DNA of 49,954 nucleotides. It comes from Alphaproteobacteria bacterium (lineage in GTDB: Bacteria; Pseudomonadota; Alphaproteobacteria; JANQMY01). Below the pieces are notes generated by a model, which saw nothing but the letters and a program-made list of their open reading frames with translations, was not told where the DNA came from and did not search any database. The stretch lies in contig JANQMY010000400.1 of the NCBI GenBank assembly GCA_028279895.1, forward strand, positions 1 to 49,954, read 5' to 3'. Positions 19,585 to 28,142 of this stretch are shown here, piece by piece (position 1 is the stretch's first letter; each line of letters begins with the position of its first letter). The position numbers and the translations under genes are program-made.

Positions 19585-20681
19585 AAAAGCTCTATCTTCT
19601 TTCCGACGCATTTCCCAAAGGATTCTTCGACGGCGCCGTGCACCGCATACAAGAGCTGCAACGGCCAAATGGGGCGATCCCATGGTTTGACGGCGGCGTT
19701 TTCGACCCCTGGAACCATATCGAAGCGGCAATGGGTCTGGCGACGGCCGGCGCCATCGAGGACGCGGAGCGGGGCTATCGTCATTTGGCGGAAACTCAGC
19801 TCAAAGACGGCTCCTGGTGGGGACAATATGGCAGTGCCGTTCCCCTGGATGACGACAAATATGCCGGCGACGGATCGGAGCAAGCGAAACGCGACACGAA
19901 TTTCAGCGCATACATATCCACCGGCGTGTGGCACCACTATCTCATTACGAGGGACGAAAAGTTCCTAAAGGAATACTGGCCCATTGTCCGCAAAGCGACG
20001 GACTGGGTACTGTCGTATCAGAGTGATGAGGGCGAAATCCGATGGGCGGCTGACGATCCGCAGACGAGGCAGAACGACGCGCTGCTGACCGGCTGCAGCT
20101 CGATCTACAAAAGCCTGGAATGCGCCATCCTGATCGCACAAGAACTGGGAGAAGAGTTTCGGGGCTGGTCGGAAGCAAGGACACGCTTGGGCGAGGCAAT
20201 CCGGCATAAGCCGTACCGCTTCGACCGGGAATGGGAATCCAAAGATCGGTTTTCGATGGATTGGTATTATCCTGTCTTATCGGGCGCCCTGGCTCCGGAC
20301 AGCGCCCGCGCACGGCTGGCCTCAAAATGGGACGAGTTTGTGACCGAAGGGTCGGGTTGCCGGTGTGTCAACGACCAACCCTGGGTCACCGTGGCGGAAA
20401 CCTGCGAGCTGACCCTGGCTCTGCTGCTGACAGGCCAGGAAACCAAAGCCAAGGAGATGTTTAGTTGGATCCATCAATGGCGTGACGACGATGGCGCCTA
20501 TTGGATGGGATATCAGTATGCTGAGGATGTGCCGTGGCCGCGCGAAAAACCGGCTTGGACCGCCGGCGCCGTTTTGCTGGCAGCCGATGCCCTGTTTAAG
20601 GTAACGCCGGCCAGCGATCTATTCGTCCAGAGCCACGTCCCCGAGTCTTCGGAGGAGAGCGAGCGACTTTACCATCGCTAG
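19581..20681 (+). CDS. Alpha/alpha-barrel (prenyltransferase/squalene-cyclase-like or six-hairpin) protein
   Basis: Repeated helical segments and QW-like motifs: ELQRPNGAIPWFDGGVFDPWNHIEAAMGLATAG, AETQLKDGSWWGQYG. TTG start overlapping the MT stop; the ORF-track start at 19476 lies inside the MT. Confidence 0.7.
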   Translation: MKKLYLLSDAFPKGFFDGAVHRIQELQRPNGAIPWFDGGVFDPWNHIEAAMGLATAGAIEDAERGYRHLAETQLKDGSWWGQYGSAVPLDDDKYAGDGSEQAKRDTNFSAYISTGVWHHYLITRDEKFLKEYWPIVRKATDWVLSYQSDEGEIRWAADDPQTRQNDALLTGCSSIYKSLECAILIAQELGEEFRGWSEARTRLGEAIRHKPYRFDREWESKDRFSMDWYYPVLSGALAPDSARARLASKWDEFVTEGSGCRCVNDQPWVTVAETCELTLALLLTGQETKAKEMFSWIHQWRDDDGAYWMGYQYAEDVPWPREKPAWTAGAVLLAADALFKVTPASDLFVQSHVPESSEESERLYHR

Positions 20682-21251
20682 CTCCTGAAACATGCCGGAC
20701 ATTAGAGCCAGTTTATAGATTTCATACGGTGGGCGACCACCGTCCGCAGGGTTTGGAAAGACGTCGTGGATGGCGACGACACCGCCCGGGCGCACATGCC
20801 GCGTCCAAAGATGGTAGTCGGAGAGTGCGGCGGCCATGCTGTGTCCGCCGTCAATGAAAAGGAAGGACAGTGGCGTGGTCCAGTGCTTCGCCACCGTGGC
20901 CGAAGGCGCCACGATGGGAATGACTGTTTCCTCCAATTGAGCTTTGAACAACGTGTCGCGAAAAAACGGCAGGCTGTCCAACCGCGCCGTGAACGGATCA
21001 AACAGATCGGCGTCGTGATATTCCTCCCCCCGCTGATTTTCTTCCGATCCGCGGTGATGATCGACAGCAAATAGGTGACCCCCGGCAGCTTTACAGGCCG
21101 CCCCGATATATACCGTCGATTTTCCGCAATAACTGCCGACTTCCAGGCAGGGTCCAAGTGGGCTCATTTTGGCCGCCACCGCATACAGCGCGGCCCCCTC
21201 CGCCGGGTCGAGAAACCCTTTTACTTGGTCAATGTCTATTCCAAGATCCAT
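20619..21251 (-). CDS. Class I SAM-dependent methyltransferase
   Basis: PCLEVGSYCGKSTVYIGAACKAAGGHLFAVDHHRGSEEN...LSFLFIDGGHSMAAALSDYHLWTRHVRPGGVVAIHDVF; convergent, 63-bp overlap with the previous CDS. Confidence 0.88.
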   Translation of the reverse strand: MDLGIDIDQVKGFLDPAEGAALYAVAAKMSPLGPCLEVGSYCGKSTVYIGAACKAAGGHLFAVDHHRGSEENQRGEEYHDADLFDPFTARLDSLPFFRDTLFKAQLEETVIPIVAPSATVAKHWTTPLSFLFIDGGHSMAAALSDYHLWTRHVRPGGVVAIHDVFPNPADGGRPPYEIYKLALMSGMFQELAMVKSLALLRRLGDVALDE

Positions 21252-21538
21252 TTACCGCAACTAATCTTTGATCAATAGGAAGTTCGCCGAAAACTTACCA
21301 ACGGCCTCGCGATTCTCCAAGAAAACGGCGCTTTTTACTTCATAATCGGCCATTATGATTAAAGCATCCCCGAAAACTGTCTGCAGTTATACTTAATATG
21401 CGACTGACAGCATCAACCAAACCTCAATATCTACGCCGGATCATGTGACTTGTCTGACGGCGCCCCTCGCACCAACTGCATTTCCGCGACGGTCGGGATC
21501 GCCGGTCGAAAACCCTTCCATCGTTCGGAGTACATGGC

Positions 21539-22099
21539 ATGTCCAACCGGATCGTTGAGGAGACGGACAGGGATTTTGACAAAATATATGACGCGGTCAT
21601 GACCACTGCCCAAGGCAGATGGTTTGTTAGGGAATTGACCGAACGTCATTGTCGCCAAGATACAGACGCCATTTTGTCTGCAATCGCTGCAATCCCTAAC
21701 AGCTCAGGACCGATATCGGAAAACAAGAATTCGGCTTGCGAAAGCGGCCGCATACGCGAGGTGGTGAACCGCCTATCCACAAGCTCAATTCGTTTGAAAC
21801 GCGCATGCGATCCGACGGGCCTCCGCAGACGAACGGAAGAACTGATCAGTTTGTTGAATGATATTGAATTTCAAGCGGCACGGCTGCGTACCTGCCTCAA
21901 CTCTACTGCTCCGTCTTATCGGGAGTCGCAACCAAAACGCGATGCGAGCGAACCGCTACCACTCCCGCCGGAGCTTGCGGACGAGGCCGCATTGGTTGAA
22001 GGCTTCGATGAAGTTCAACCCTGGCGTCCCAAACCGTCAACCGCTCAGCGACATCAGGCGGCGGCTTTGTACCCCGCAGAATTAATTGAACGCGCTTAA
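21539..22099 (+). CDS. Conserved hypothetical protein
   Basis: 186 aa; ETDRDFDKIYDAVMTTAQGRWFVRELTERHCRQDTDAILSAI resembles an N-terminal motif I recall from alphaproteobacterial hypothetical proteins. Confidence 0.65.
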   Translation: MSNRIVEETDRDFDKIYDAVMTTAQGRWFVRELTERHCRQDTDAILSAIAAIPNSSGPISENKNSACESGRIREVVNRLSTSSIRLKRACDPTGLRRRTEELISLLNDIEFQAARLRTCLNSTAPSYRESQPKRDASEPLPLPPELADEAALVEGFDEVQPWRPKPSTAQRHQAAALYPAELIERA

Positions 22100-22121
22100 C
22101 AAACGGAGTTTGATTTGTTAA
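22096..22121. repeat. Inverted repeat TTAACAAA-N10-TTTGTTAA
   Basis: Perfect 8-bp arms overlapping the stop codon of the 21539-22099 CDS. Confidence 0.6.
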
Positions 22122-22263
22122 CCACAAGCGCGGCCGCGCCTGCCGCCCTCACAAAACCGTTTGCGCCCTGTGATTTGCATCTTACTCTGCTGCCGCCATA
22201 TTCGGATTGTGGGAGGTGCTGGTATCGTCTGGCATCGGTTGGTCAAGGTGGAGACACCTCTTC

Positions 22264-23118
22264 ATGGCGCGGCGGCGATCACATAGCAGTCATGTGAAAG
22301 AACTTCACTTCGCGGCCCTTGTGGCGACCGCGATAACCACTGTGTCGGCTACCGCAAGTGCCGGTTCTGCGGACGCTGAGGCTGCCCCCTTCAAACGCGA
22401 CTATGCGGCCATGCGAACTATGGACGGCAATCTCAGCTATTTGAAAGCGGGTGACCCACAAGGCCAGCGTGTAATCTTCGTTCACGGAACGCCCGGTTCG
22501 GCAGAAGGTTGGGAGGATTACCTGACAAATGTGCCCGACGGCTTTGAGTTCATTGCGGTTGACCGTCCGGGTTTTGGCGAAAGCGACCCAAAAGGCGCCG
22601 TTGTTGATTTGACCGCACAAGCGCAGGCGCTGACCCCGCTTTTGGTCCGGCGAAACGGGAGATGGCCGATCCTCATCGGACATTCGCTCGGCGGCCCCGT
22701 GGTTGCTCAGGCAGCCGCCGAGATGCCGCAACGCATCGACAGCCTGATTATCGCAGCCGGGTCTCTCGACCCGTCACTCGAGAAAGTTCATTTCATGCAG
22801 CCGGTCGGCGAATGGTGGCCCATCCGGCATATGCTGCCCCGCGCCATCCGAAATGCGAATCAAGAACTTCTGGCATTGAAAACGGAACTCGAAGAGCTAG
22901 AGGTCAAGCTGAGCGAGATCGCTCATCCGATCGTGATCATTCACGGCACCATCGACAATTTGGTGCCCTACGAAAACGTTGCGTATATGCAAAAGCACTT
23001 TCGAAGCAACGACAATATCACTGTTGTCACATTGGACGGGCAGAATCATTTTCTGCCGTGGAATTCCAAGGTGGAAATCGATTCGGCCATTTACAAATTG
23101 GCGGGGCTCGAAAAATGA
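22264..23118 (+). CDS. Alpha/beta hydrolase
   Basis: VIFVHGTPGSAEGWEDYL, VDRPGFGESDPKG, LIGHSLGGPVVAQ nucleophile elbow, IVIIHGTIDNLVPYEN, DGQNHFLPW. Confidence 0.92.
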   Translation: MARRRSHSSHVKELHFAALVATAITTVSATASAGSADAEAAPFKRDYAAMRTMDGNLSYLKAGDPQGQRVIFVHGTPGSAEGWEDYLTNVPDGFEFIAVDRPGFGESDPKGAVVDLTAQAQALTPLLVRRNGRWPILIGHSLGGPVVAQAAAEMPQRIDSLIIAAGSLDPSLEKVHFMQPVGEWWPIRHMLPRAIRNANQELLALKTELEELEVKLSEIAHPIVIIHGTIDNLVPYENVAYMQKHFRSNDNITVVTLDGQNHFLPWNSKVEIDSAIYKLAGLEK

Positions 23119-23693
23119 CCGTTGATCAGTTTCTCGAATGGCTGGGCCCTATGGCGTCCGATCCGGTCGTGATATCGATCGCGCTGGGCTTGTTTACATT
23201 CGTACTTGAAGACGCCGCCACCTCGATCGGAGCCCTATTGGCCGCGATGCATGTGGTGCCGGCGTCATATGTTTTGGTCAGCCTCTATGTGGGTATCGTT
23301 GTCGGTGATTTCGGCCTCTACGGGCTCGGGTGGCTGGCCGCAAGAAATGTTTGGGCCCGGCGGTTCGTGAGCGAACAGCGCATTCTGAAAGCGCAAAGCT
23401 GGCTCGACAAACACTTATTCAGCACCCTGATTGGTGTAAGGTTTGCGCCGGGCGTGCGGCTGCCTGCTTACACCGGCGCCGGTTTTTTGGGTGTTTCCTT
23501 CACCAAATTCGCCGCTATTGTCCTTGTGGCGGCCGGCATTTGGACGATCGCTCTGTTTTCCGCCATTTACTTCTTTGGCCAGATTGTCATCGAGTTTGCA
23601 GGAAGTTGGGGATGGATCGCAGGGTTGGCGATCGCCATCGCTGTGGTCGTCATCCCCCACATGAGCCTTTGGCGCCGTGCAGAAGCGGCCTGA
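23115..23693 (+). CDS. DedA/VTT-domain membrane protein
   Basis: FTFVLEDAATSIGALLAAMHVVPASYVLVSLYVGIVVGDFGLYGLGWLA...LIGVRFAPGVRLPAYTGAGFLGVSFTKF; ATGA overlap with the hydrolase stop. Confidence 0.88.
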   Translation: MTVDQFLEWLGPMASDPVVISIALGLFTFVLEDAATSIGALLAAMHVVPASYVLVSLYVGIVVGDFGLYGLGWLAARNVWARRFVSEQRILKAQSWLDKHLFSTLIGVRFAPGVRLPAYTGAGFLGVSFTKFAAIVLVAAGIWTIALFSAIYFFGQIVIEFAGSWGWIAGLAIAIAVVVIPHMSLWRRAEAA

Positions 23694-23696
23694 GGA

Positions 23697-24860
23697 GTGA
23701 ATATGAACGCTATTAACGCCGGCCGCGACATACCCGAAAGGGCCCCAAATATCAGATCCGTCGCCCGCCCTCATGAGGGCATGCCGCCCTTGGACAAGGA
23801 AGGGCCGGCTCTTTCCTTCTTCGAGTTTTGGCCCTCGTACTTATTCTATGCCCCGGTCGGGATACTTTGGGCCTATCTGGCGGCTAAACATCGCAGCACT
23901 ACACTCGCCACGATCGCCAATCCGCTTTTCCCGATGGGCGGGTTGATGGGTGAATCTAAGGCGGATGTTCTGGACACCATGCGCGGCGATGCACGCGCCC
24001 TTGTCGCGCCGTTTGTTACCCATGAACGCAGCAAAAGCGGCAATGTTTCACTAGACTTTCAGCGGGCCAAAAGGTCGATGGACAAGGCAAGCCTTTCATA
24101 TCCGGTCGTTGCGAAACCGGATTTAGGCATGCGCGGTGTGGGCGTGCGCCCAATTCACGGCAATGACGATTTAAGGCAATATTTGGAAGATTTTCCGCAT
24201 GGGAACAAACTTCTATTGCAGCAGATGATCCCATTTGAAGGAGAAGCCGGCGTTTTCTATGTGAGACTGCCCGGCGAGGACAAGGGGAAGATTATTTCTC
24301 TTACCCTAAAGTATTTTCCCTATGTGGTAGGGGATGGGCGGTCGACAATTGAAGAGCTTATCTATGCCGATCCGCGCGCCGGCCGGGTGCCGCACCTCTA
24401 TTTGGAGCGCCACAAAAACAGACTGGCAACCGTCTTGCCGAAGGGCGAGGCCTTCCGGCTGGCGTTTGCCGGCAGCCATTCAAGGGGGACAATTTTTAAG
24501 AACGGCAATGCGCTGATCACCGACAAGATGAGCGACGCATTCGACCGCATCGCCAAACAGATCCCTGAATTCTATTTCGGGCGGTTTGACGTTCGCTTCG
24601 AACATATCGAGGATCTGCAAAAGGGCGATGGCTTCTCTATTATCGAAGTGAACGGCGCGGGGGGCGAAGCAACCCATATCTGGGACAGCAGAACGCACCT
24701 TGTGGATGCCTATCGATCGTTGTTCCACCAACACTCCCTGTTATTTCAAGTGGGCGCACTCAACCGACGACGTGGCTACCGCCCCGTGGGACCCCTGGCA
24801 TTGTTGAGGGCGATCTTCAAGGAATCCCGTCTGACAAACGCTTATCCAACCACTCACTAG
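23697..24860 (+). CDS. ATP-grasp domain protein (carboxylate-amine ligase type)
   Basis: N-terminal hydrophobic FFEFWPSYLFYAPVGILWAYLAAKHRS...ANPLFPMGGLMGESK; ATP-grasp features VVAKPDLGMRGVGVRPI, LLLQQMIPFEGEAGVFYVR, YFGRFDVRFE, FSIIEVNGAGGEATHIWD. Confidence 0.8.
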   Translation: MNMNAINAGRDIPERAPNIRSVARPHEGMPPLDKEGPALSFFEFWPSYLFYAPVGILWAYLAAKHRSTTLATIANPLFPMGGLMGESKADVLDTMRGDARALVAPFVTHERSKSGNVSLDFQRAKRSMDKASLSYPVVAKPDLGMRGVGVRPIHGNDDLRQYLEDFPHGNKLLLQQMIPFEGEAGVFYVRLPGEDKGKIISLTLKYFPYVVGDGRSTIEELIYADPRAGRVPHLYLERHKNRLATVLPKGEAFRLAFAGSHSRGTIFKNGNALITDKMSDAFDRIAKQIPEFYFGRFDVRFEHIEDLQKGDGFSIIEVNGAGGEATHIWDSRTHLVDAYRSLFHQHSLLFQVGALNRRRGYRPVGPLALLRAIFKESRLTNAYPTTH

Positions 24861-24894
24861 CCCCATCGGATTCTGCCCCCTTGTCAGACAGTGG

Positions 24895-25090
24895 CTGATG
24901 CGCATATGGTGCGCCCAGTGATGGTCCCGAGAGGGATAAAGGGAATTTGGTGCGCTCGCGATCTGCGAGCAACTCCAGAGCTGCCCCCGCAACTGTTAGC
25001 GACGAGCATCGCTTCATTCGGCCACTGGGCTTCCAACAGCCTGGGAAGGCGAATCGATGTGACGACCCGCAAGCCAGGAAACCTGCCATT
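24895..25090 (+). ncRNA. Cobalamin (AdoCbl-type) riboswitch
   Basis: GGGAATTTGGTGCG ... CCAGAGCTGCCCCCGCAACTGT ... GCCACTGG ... GCCTGGGAAGGCG ... GACCCGCAAGCCAGGAAACCTGCC: conserved B12-element blocks in the correct order, upstream of btuB. Confidence 0.95.
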
Positions 25091-25100
25091 ACGAGCGTCG

Positions 25101-25129
25101 CCTCCCCTGCCTGCGGGGTGTCTGGGAGG
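25101..25129 (+). promoter_or_regulatory. Possible riboswitch expression-platform hairpin
   Basis: CCTCCC (25101-25106) pairs perfectly with GGGAGG (25124-25129); an alternative inner CCCC...GGGG pairing is possible. Confidence 0.4.
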
Positions 25130-25339
25130 GAACGGAAATCCGTTGCGGTGACGCGCCCGGAATTGGCGCATTGCTGCGGACGGATTTGCAAGGGGGGGAT
25201 TGTCGCTCGGTTTGGGCCTCAAAGAACTCCTCCACTCAGCCAAATCCTATTTCCTGCACACCACTGACGCCAACTCCGGCCGTCTTAACCGTGATTGCTG
25301 CGGCACTGTTCGTCAGCACACAACGTATCGGAGAGCGTC

Positions 25340-27280
25340 ATGCGCATAAAAAAACCGTTCCTGCAGTTTTTGCTGGGAAGTATCTCGATAACCGCAATCT
25401 CGGCTGCCGCACTGGCTGAACAAACAGACAACGACGAAATCATAATCACCGCAAGCCGTGTCCCACTTAAGGTAAGCCAAGTGGGCAGCGCTTTCACCAG
25501 CATTTCGGCACAGGAGCTAGAGAACCGCCAGATACGTCTTGTTTCCGACGTTTTGAGATCCGTACCGTCTGTCGCCGTTAGTCGTTCCGGAAGCGTGGGC
25601 AGTCTCACGCAAATCCGAGTGCGCGGTGCGGAAGCCAATCAGTTACTCGTGGTGTTGGACGGCATCGAGTTGAATGATCCCGCTTTCGGGTCCGAGTTCG
25701 ACTTCAGCTCTTTACTGGCGCATGAGATCGAGCGGATCGAAGTACTGCGCGGGCCGCAAAGTGCGCTTTGGGGCAGCGATGCGTTGGCAGGTGTGATCAA
25801 TATCGTTACAAAGCAAGGTCAGGAAGGGGTGCAGCTTCAAGCCTTTGGGGAAGGCGGCTCGTTTGAAACCGGTCAATTCGGTGGTGCGCTGCGGGGGGGC
25901 GGGAAGAAGTATGATTTCGCTCTGTCCAGCTCTTTTCTTCGGACGAGCGGAATCAATGTTTCGGAATCTGGATCGGAACGAGATGCCTATCGCAACGCCA
26001 CAGGAGCCGCGAAGGGAAATATTCATCTTACGGATGATGTGAAGGTCGGATTGGTCGGCCGTTTTACAACTGGTAGAACCGAATTCGACGATGCTTCCCT
26101 AGGGGCACCTTTTGACGCCGATCTGGAGACTAAACGACGCGAAGCTTACGGCCGGGTGTTCGCCACGGCAAACCTTTTGGACGGTGCTTGGACCAATAGC
26201 GTATCGGCAACGCTTCTAGATACGCGCAACACAAACTTCATTAACGGCGCCCAATCGTCTGCAGGTACCGAAGGCCAAAGACTGAAGTACGATCTGGTGA
26301 GCAGTATCGATTTTCAAACGGCTATCGGACTGACCGTAGATCACAAGGCAATCCTGCTCCTGGAACGGGAGATCGAGAAGTTTTCGCAAACCGGAACGCC
26401 CTTCACCTTTTTTGGCAGTCTATTCGACCCGAACCAAGACCAGGAAAACACCGCGAATAGCATTGCCGGCGAGTATCACCTGGGATTGGATGACACGCTG
26501 TACCTCACCGGCGCCGTTCGGTTCGACGAAAATGATCTGTTCGACAATCAAGTAACATTCCGGACGACAGCGTCAGCGCAATTGCCGGTCATTGATGTGC
26601 GGCTGCACGGCAGCTATGGCACCGGCGCGAAGGACCCCACCTTCGTGGAGTTATTCGGTTTCTTCCCCAATCAATTCCTAGGAAATCCCAATCTGCAAAC
26701 AGAAACGTCGCGAGGATGGGACATTGGCGCAGAGCGGTTTTTCTTCGATGACCGTGCCCGGATCGATGTCACCTATTTCAATGCCAACTTGCGAAACGAG
26801 ATCCGCACCGATTTCAGCGGCCTCCTGCCGACACCCATCAACGAACAGAGCACAAGCCGACGCAACGGCGTCGAAGTGGCGATTTCTGCCGACCCTGTGG
26901 AAGACTGGCGGTTAACTTTCACCTATTCTCATCTACGTTCCACCGAAGGCGGGGAGCGGGAAATCCGCAGACCAAACACCATTCTGAGCTTTCAATCCGA
27001 CGTGGCATTCGCCCAAGACCGGGGCAACGTGAACCTATCCTTGGACTATAACAGCGACCGCCTTGACGATGATTTCAGTACGTTTCCGGCCCAACGCAGG
27101 GTGCTGGACTCATTTGTGCTGCTGAATATTGCCGGCTCATTCGACGTGGCGGACGGCGTGAAAGTCTTCGGTCGCGTCGAAAACGCTCTTGATGCAGATT
27201 ACCAAGAAGTGCTTGGATTCGAGACGCGCGGGATTAGCGCATTTGGCGGTCTGCGGGTGGACTATGATTGGAACAGCTAA
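25340..27280 (+). CDS. btuB: TonB-dependent vitamin B12 receptor BtuB
   Basis: DEIIITASRVPLKVSQVGSAFTSISAQELENRQIRLVSDVLRSVPSVAVSRSGSVGSLTQIRVRGAEANQLLVVLDGIELNDP; plug plus beta-barrel; preceded by a B12 riboswitch. Confidence 0.93.
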   Translation: MRIKKPFLQFLLGSISITAISAAALAEQTDNDEIIITASRVPLKVSQVGSAFTSISAQELENRQIRLVSDVLRSVPSVAVSRSGSVGSLTQIRVRGAEANQLLVVLDGIELNDPAFGSEFDFSSLLAHEIERIEVLRGPQSALWGSDALAGVINIVTKQGQEGVQLQAFGEGGSFETGQFGGALRGGGKKYDFALSSSFLRTSGINVSESGSERDAYRNATGAAKGNIHLTDDVKVGLVGRFTTGRTEFDDASLGAPFDADLETKRREAYGRVFATANLLDGAWTNSVSATLLDTRNTNFINGAQSSAGTEGQRLKYDLVSSIDFQTAIGLTVDHKAILLLEREIEKFSQTGTPFTFFGSLFDPNQDQENTANSIAGEYHLGLDDTLYLTGAVRFDENDLFDNQVTFRTTASAQLPVIDVRLHGSYGTGAKDPTFVELFGFFPNQFLGNPNLQTETSRGWDIGAERFFFDDRARIDVTYFNANLRNEIRTDFSGLLPTPINEQSTSRRNGVEVAISADPVEDWRLTFTYSHLRSTEGGEREIRRPNTILSFQSDVAFAQDRGNVNLSLDYNSDRLDDDFSTFPAQRRVLDSFVLLNIAGSFDVADGVKVFGRVENALDADYQEVLGFETRGISAFGGLRVDYDWNS

Positions 27281-28142
27281 AATAGGAACCTACCTACTCG
27301 CAATCACAGTAGCGGGATTTGGATTCACGACCGCCTGGGCGTCGGAAACGGTCTTATCCAGAATCGTTTCCACGTCTGTCTGCATTGACCAGTTCGCCCT
27401 CATGGTTGCCGATCCCGAACAGATTGCAGGTTTATCGGTCCATGCGGCAAATCCGGATATATCGCCGATGTGGGCGGACGCGGCATCGCTCCCTTTGGTC
27501 GGAGACAGTTTGGAAGACTTGCTGGTCAGCGGAGCTGATCTTGTGATTTTGGAAACATGGGAGCATCACCGTCAGGCACCTCTCCTGCACCGCCTAGGTT
27601 TTCGAACCTTCGCTATGCCGTCCGCTGACTCTTATGACGATATTGCTCAGGTGACCGTGACATTTGCGGATGCCATTGGTCAGCCCGAGCGTGGCAAGGC
27701 CTTGGCGTCCGAACTTCGTGCCGTAAGAGACCGCATCTCCTTTCTCTTGCCGGAGCAAAAGCCATCGGCCGTCTACTTTCTCCCTTCCGGTAGTTCACCC
27801 GGTGAAGACACTTTCGTGCATGACCTTTTGGAGATTGCAGGCTTTACCAACTATGCCGCTAGCCAGGGCATTCGCGGATGGCGCCATCTCGATCTAGAAA
27901 CGCTTCTTCACAACCCGCCGGATGTTTTCATATTGAGTTTTTCGGACCGTTTCGCTTTGTCGGCACGAAGCGGGTTTGCCCGGCATCCCCGCTATCGCCG
28001 CTTGATCGCAATCTCTCCCACAATTGAAATCGAAAGCGCAGACTGGATTTGCGCAGGCCCATTCGTCACCCGGGTGATCGAAACCCTCGCTAAGGCTCGA
28101 CTTGATTTAGCTGCTCCGCATGACATCGAACGACGGCCATAG
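27264..28142 (+). CDS. btuF: Cobalamin ABC transporter substrate-binding protein BtuF-like
   Basis: RIVSTSVCIDQFALMVADPEQIAGLSVHAANP...LLVSGADLVILETWEHH; overlaps the btuB 3' end. Confidence 0.87.
   Translation: MIGTAKIGTYLLAITVAGFGFTTAWASETVLSRIVSTSVCIDQFALMVADPEQIAGLSVHAANPDISPMWADAASLPLVGDSLEDLLVSGADLVILETWEHHRQAPLLHRLGFRTFAMPSADSYDDIAQVTVTFADAIGQPERGKALASELRAVRDRISFLLPEQKPSAVYFLPSGSSPGEDTFVHDLLEIAGFTNYAASQGIRGWRHLDLETLLHNPPDVFILSFSDRFALSARSGFARHPRYRRLIAISPTIEIESADWICAGPFVTRVIETLAKARLDLAAPHDIERRP

Noticed and set aside
22662-23114. 5' part of the 343-aa ORF ending in DedA
   Set aside because: Overlaps the alpha/beta hydrolase in another frame and is Arg/His-rich; true DedA start is at 23115.
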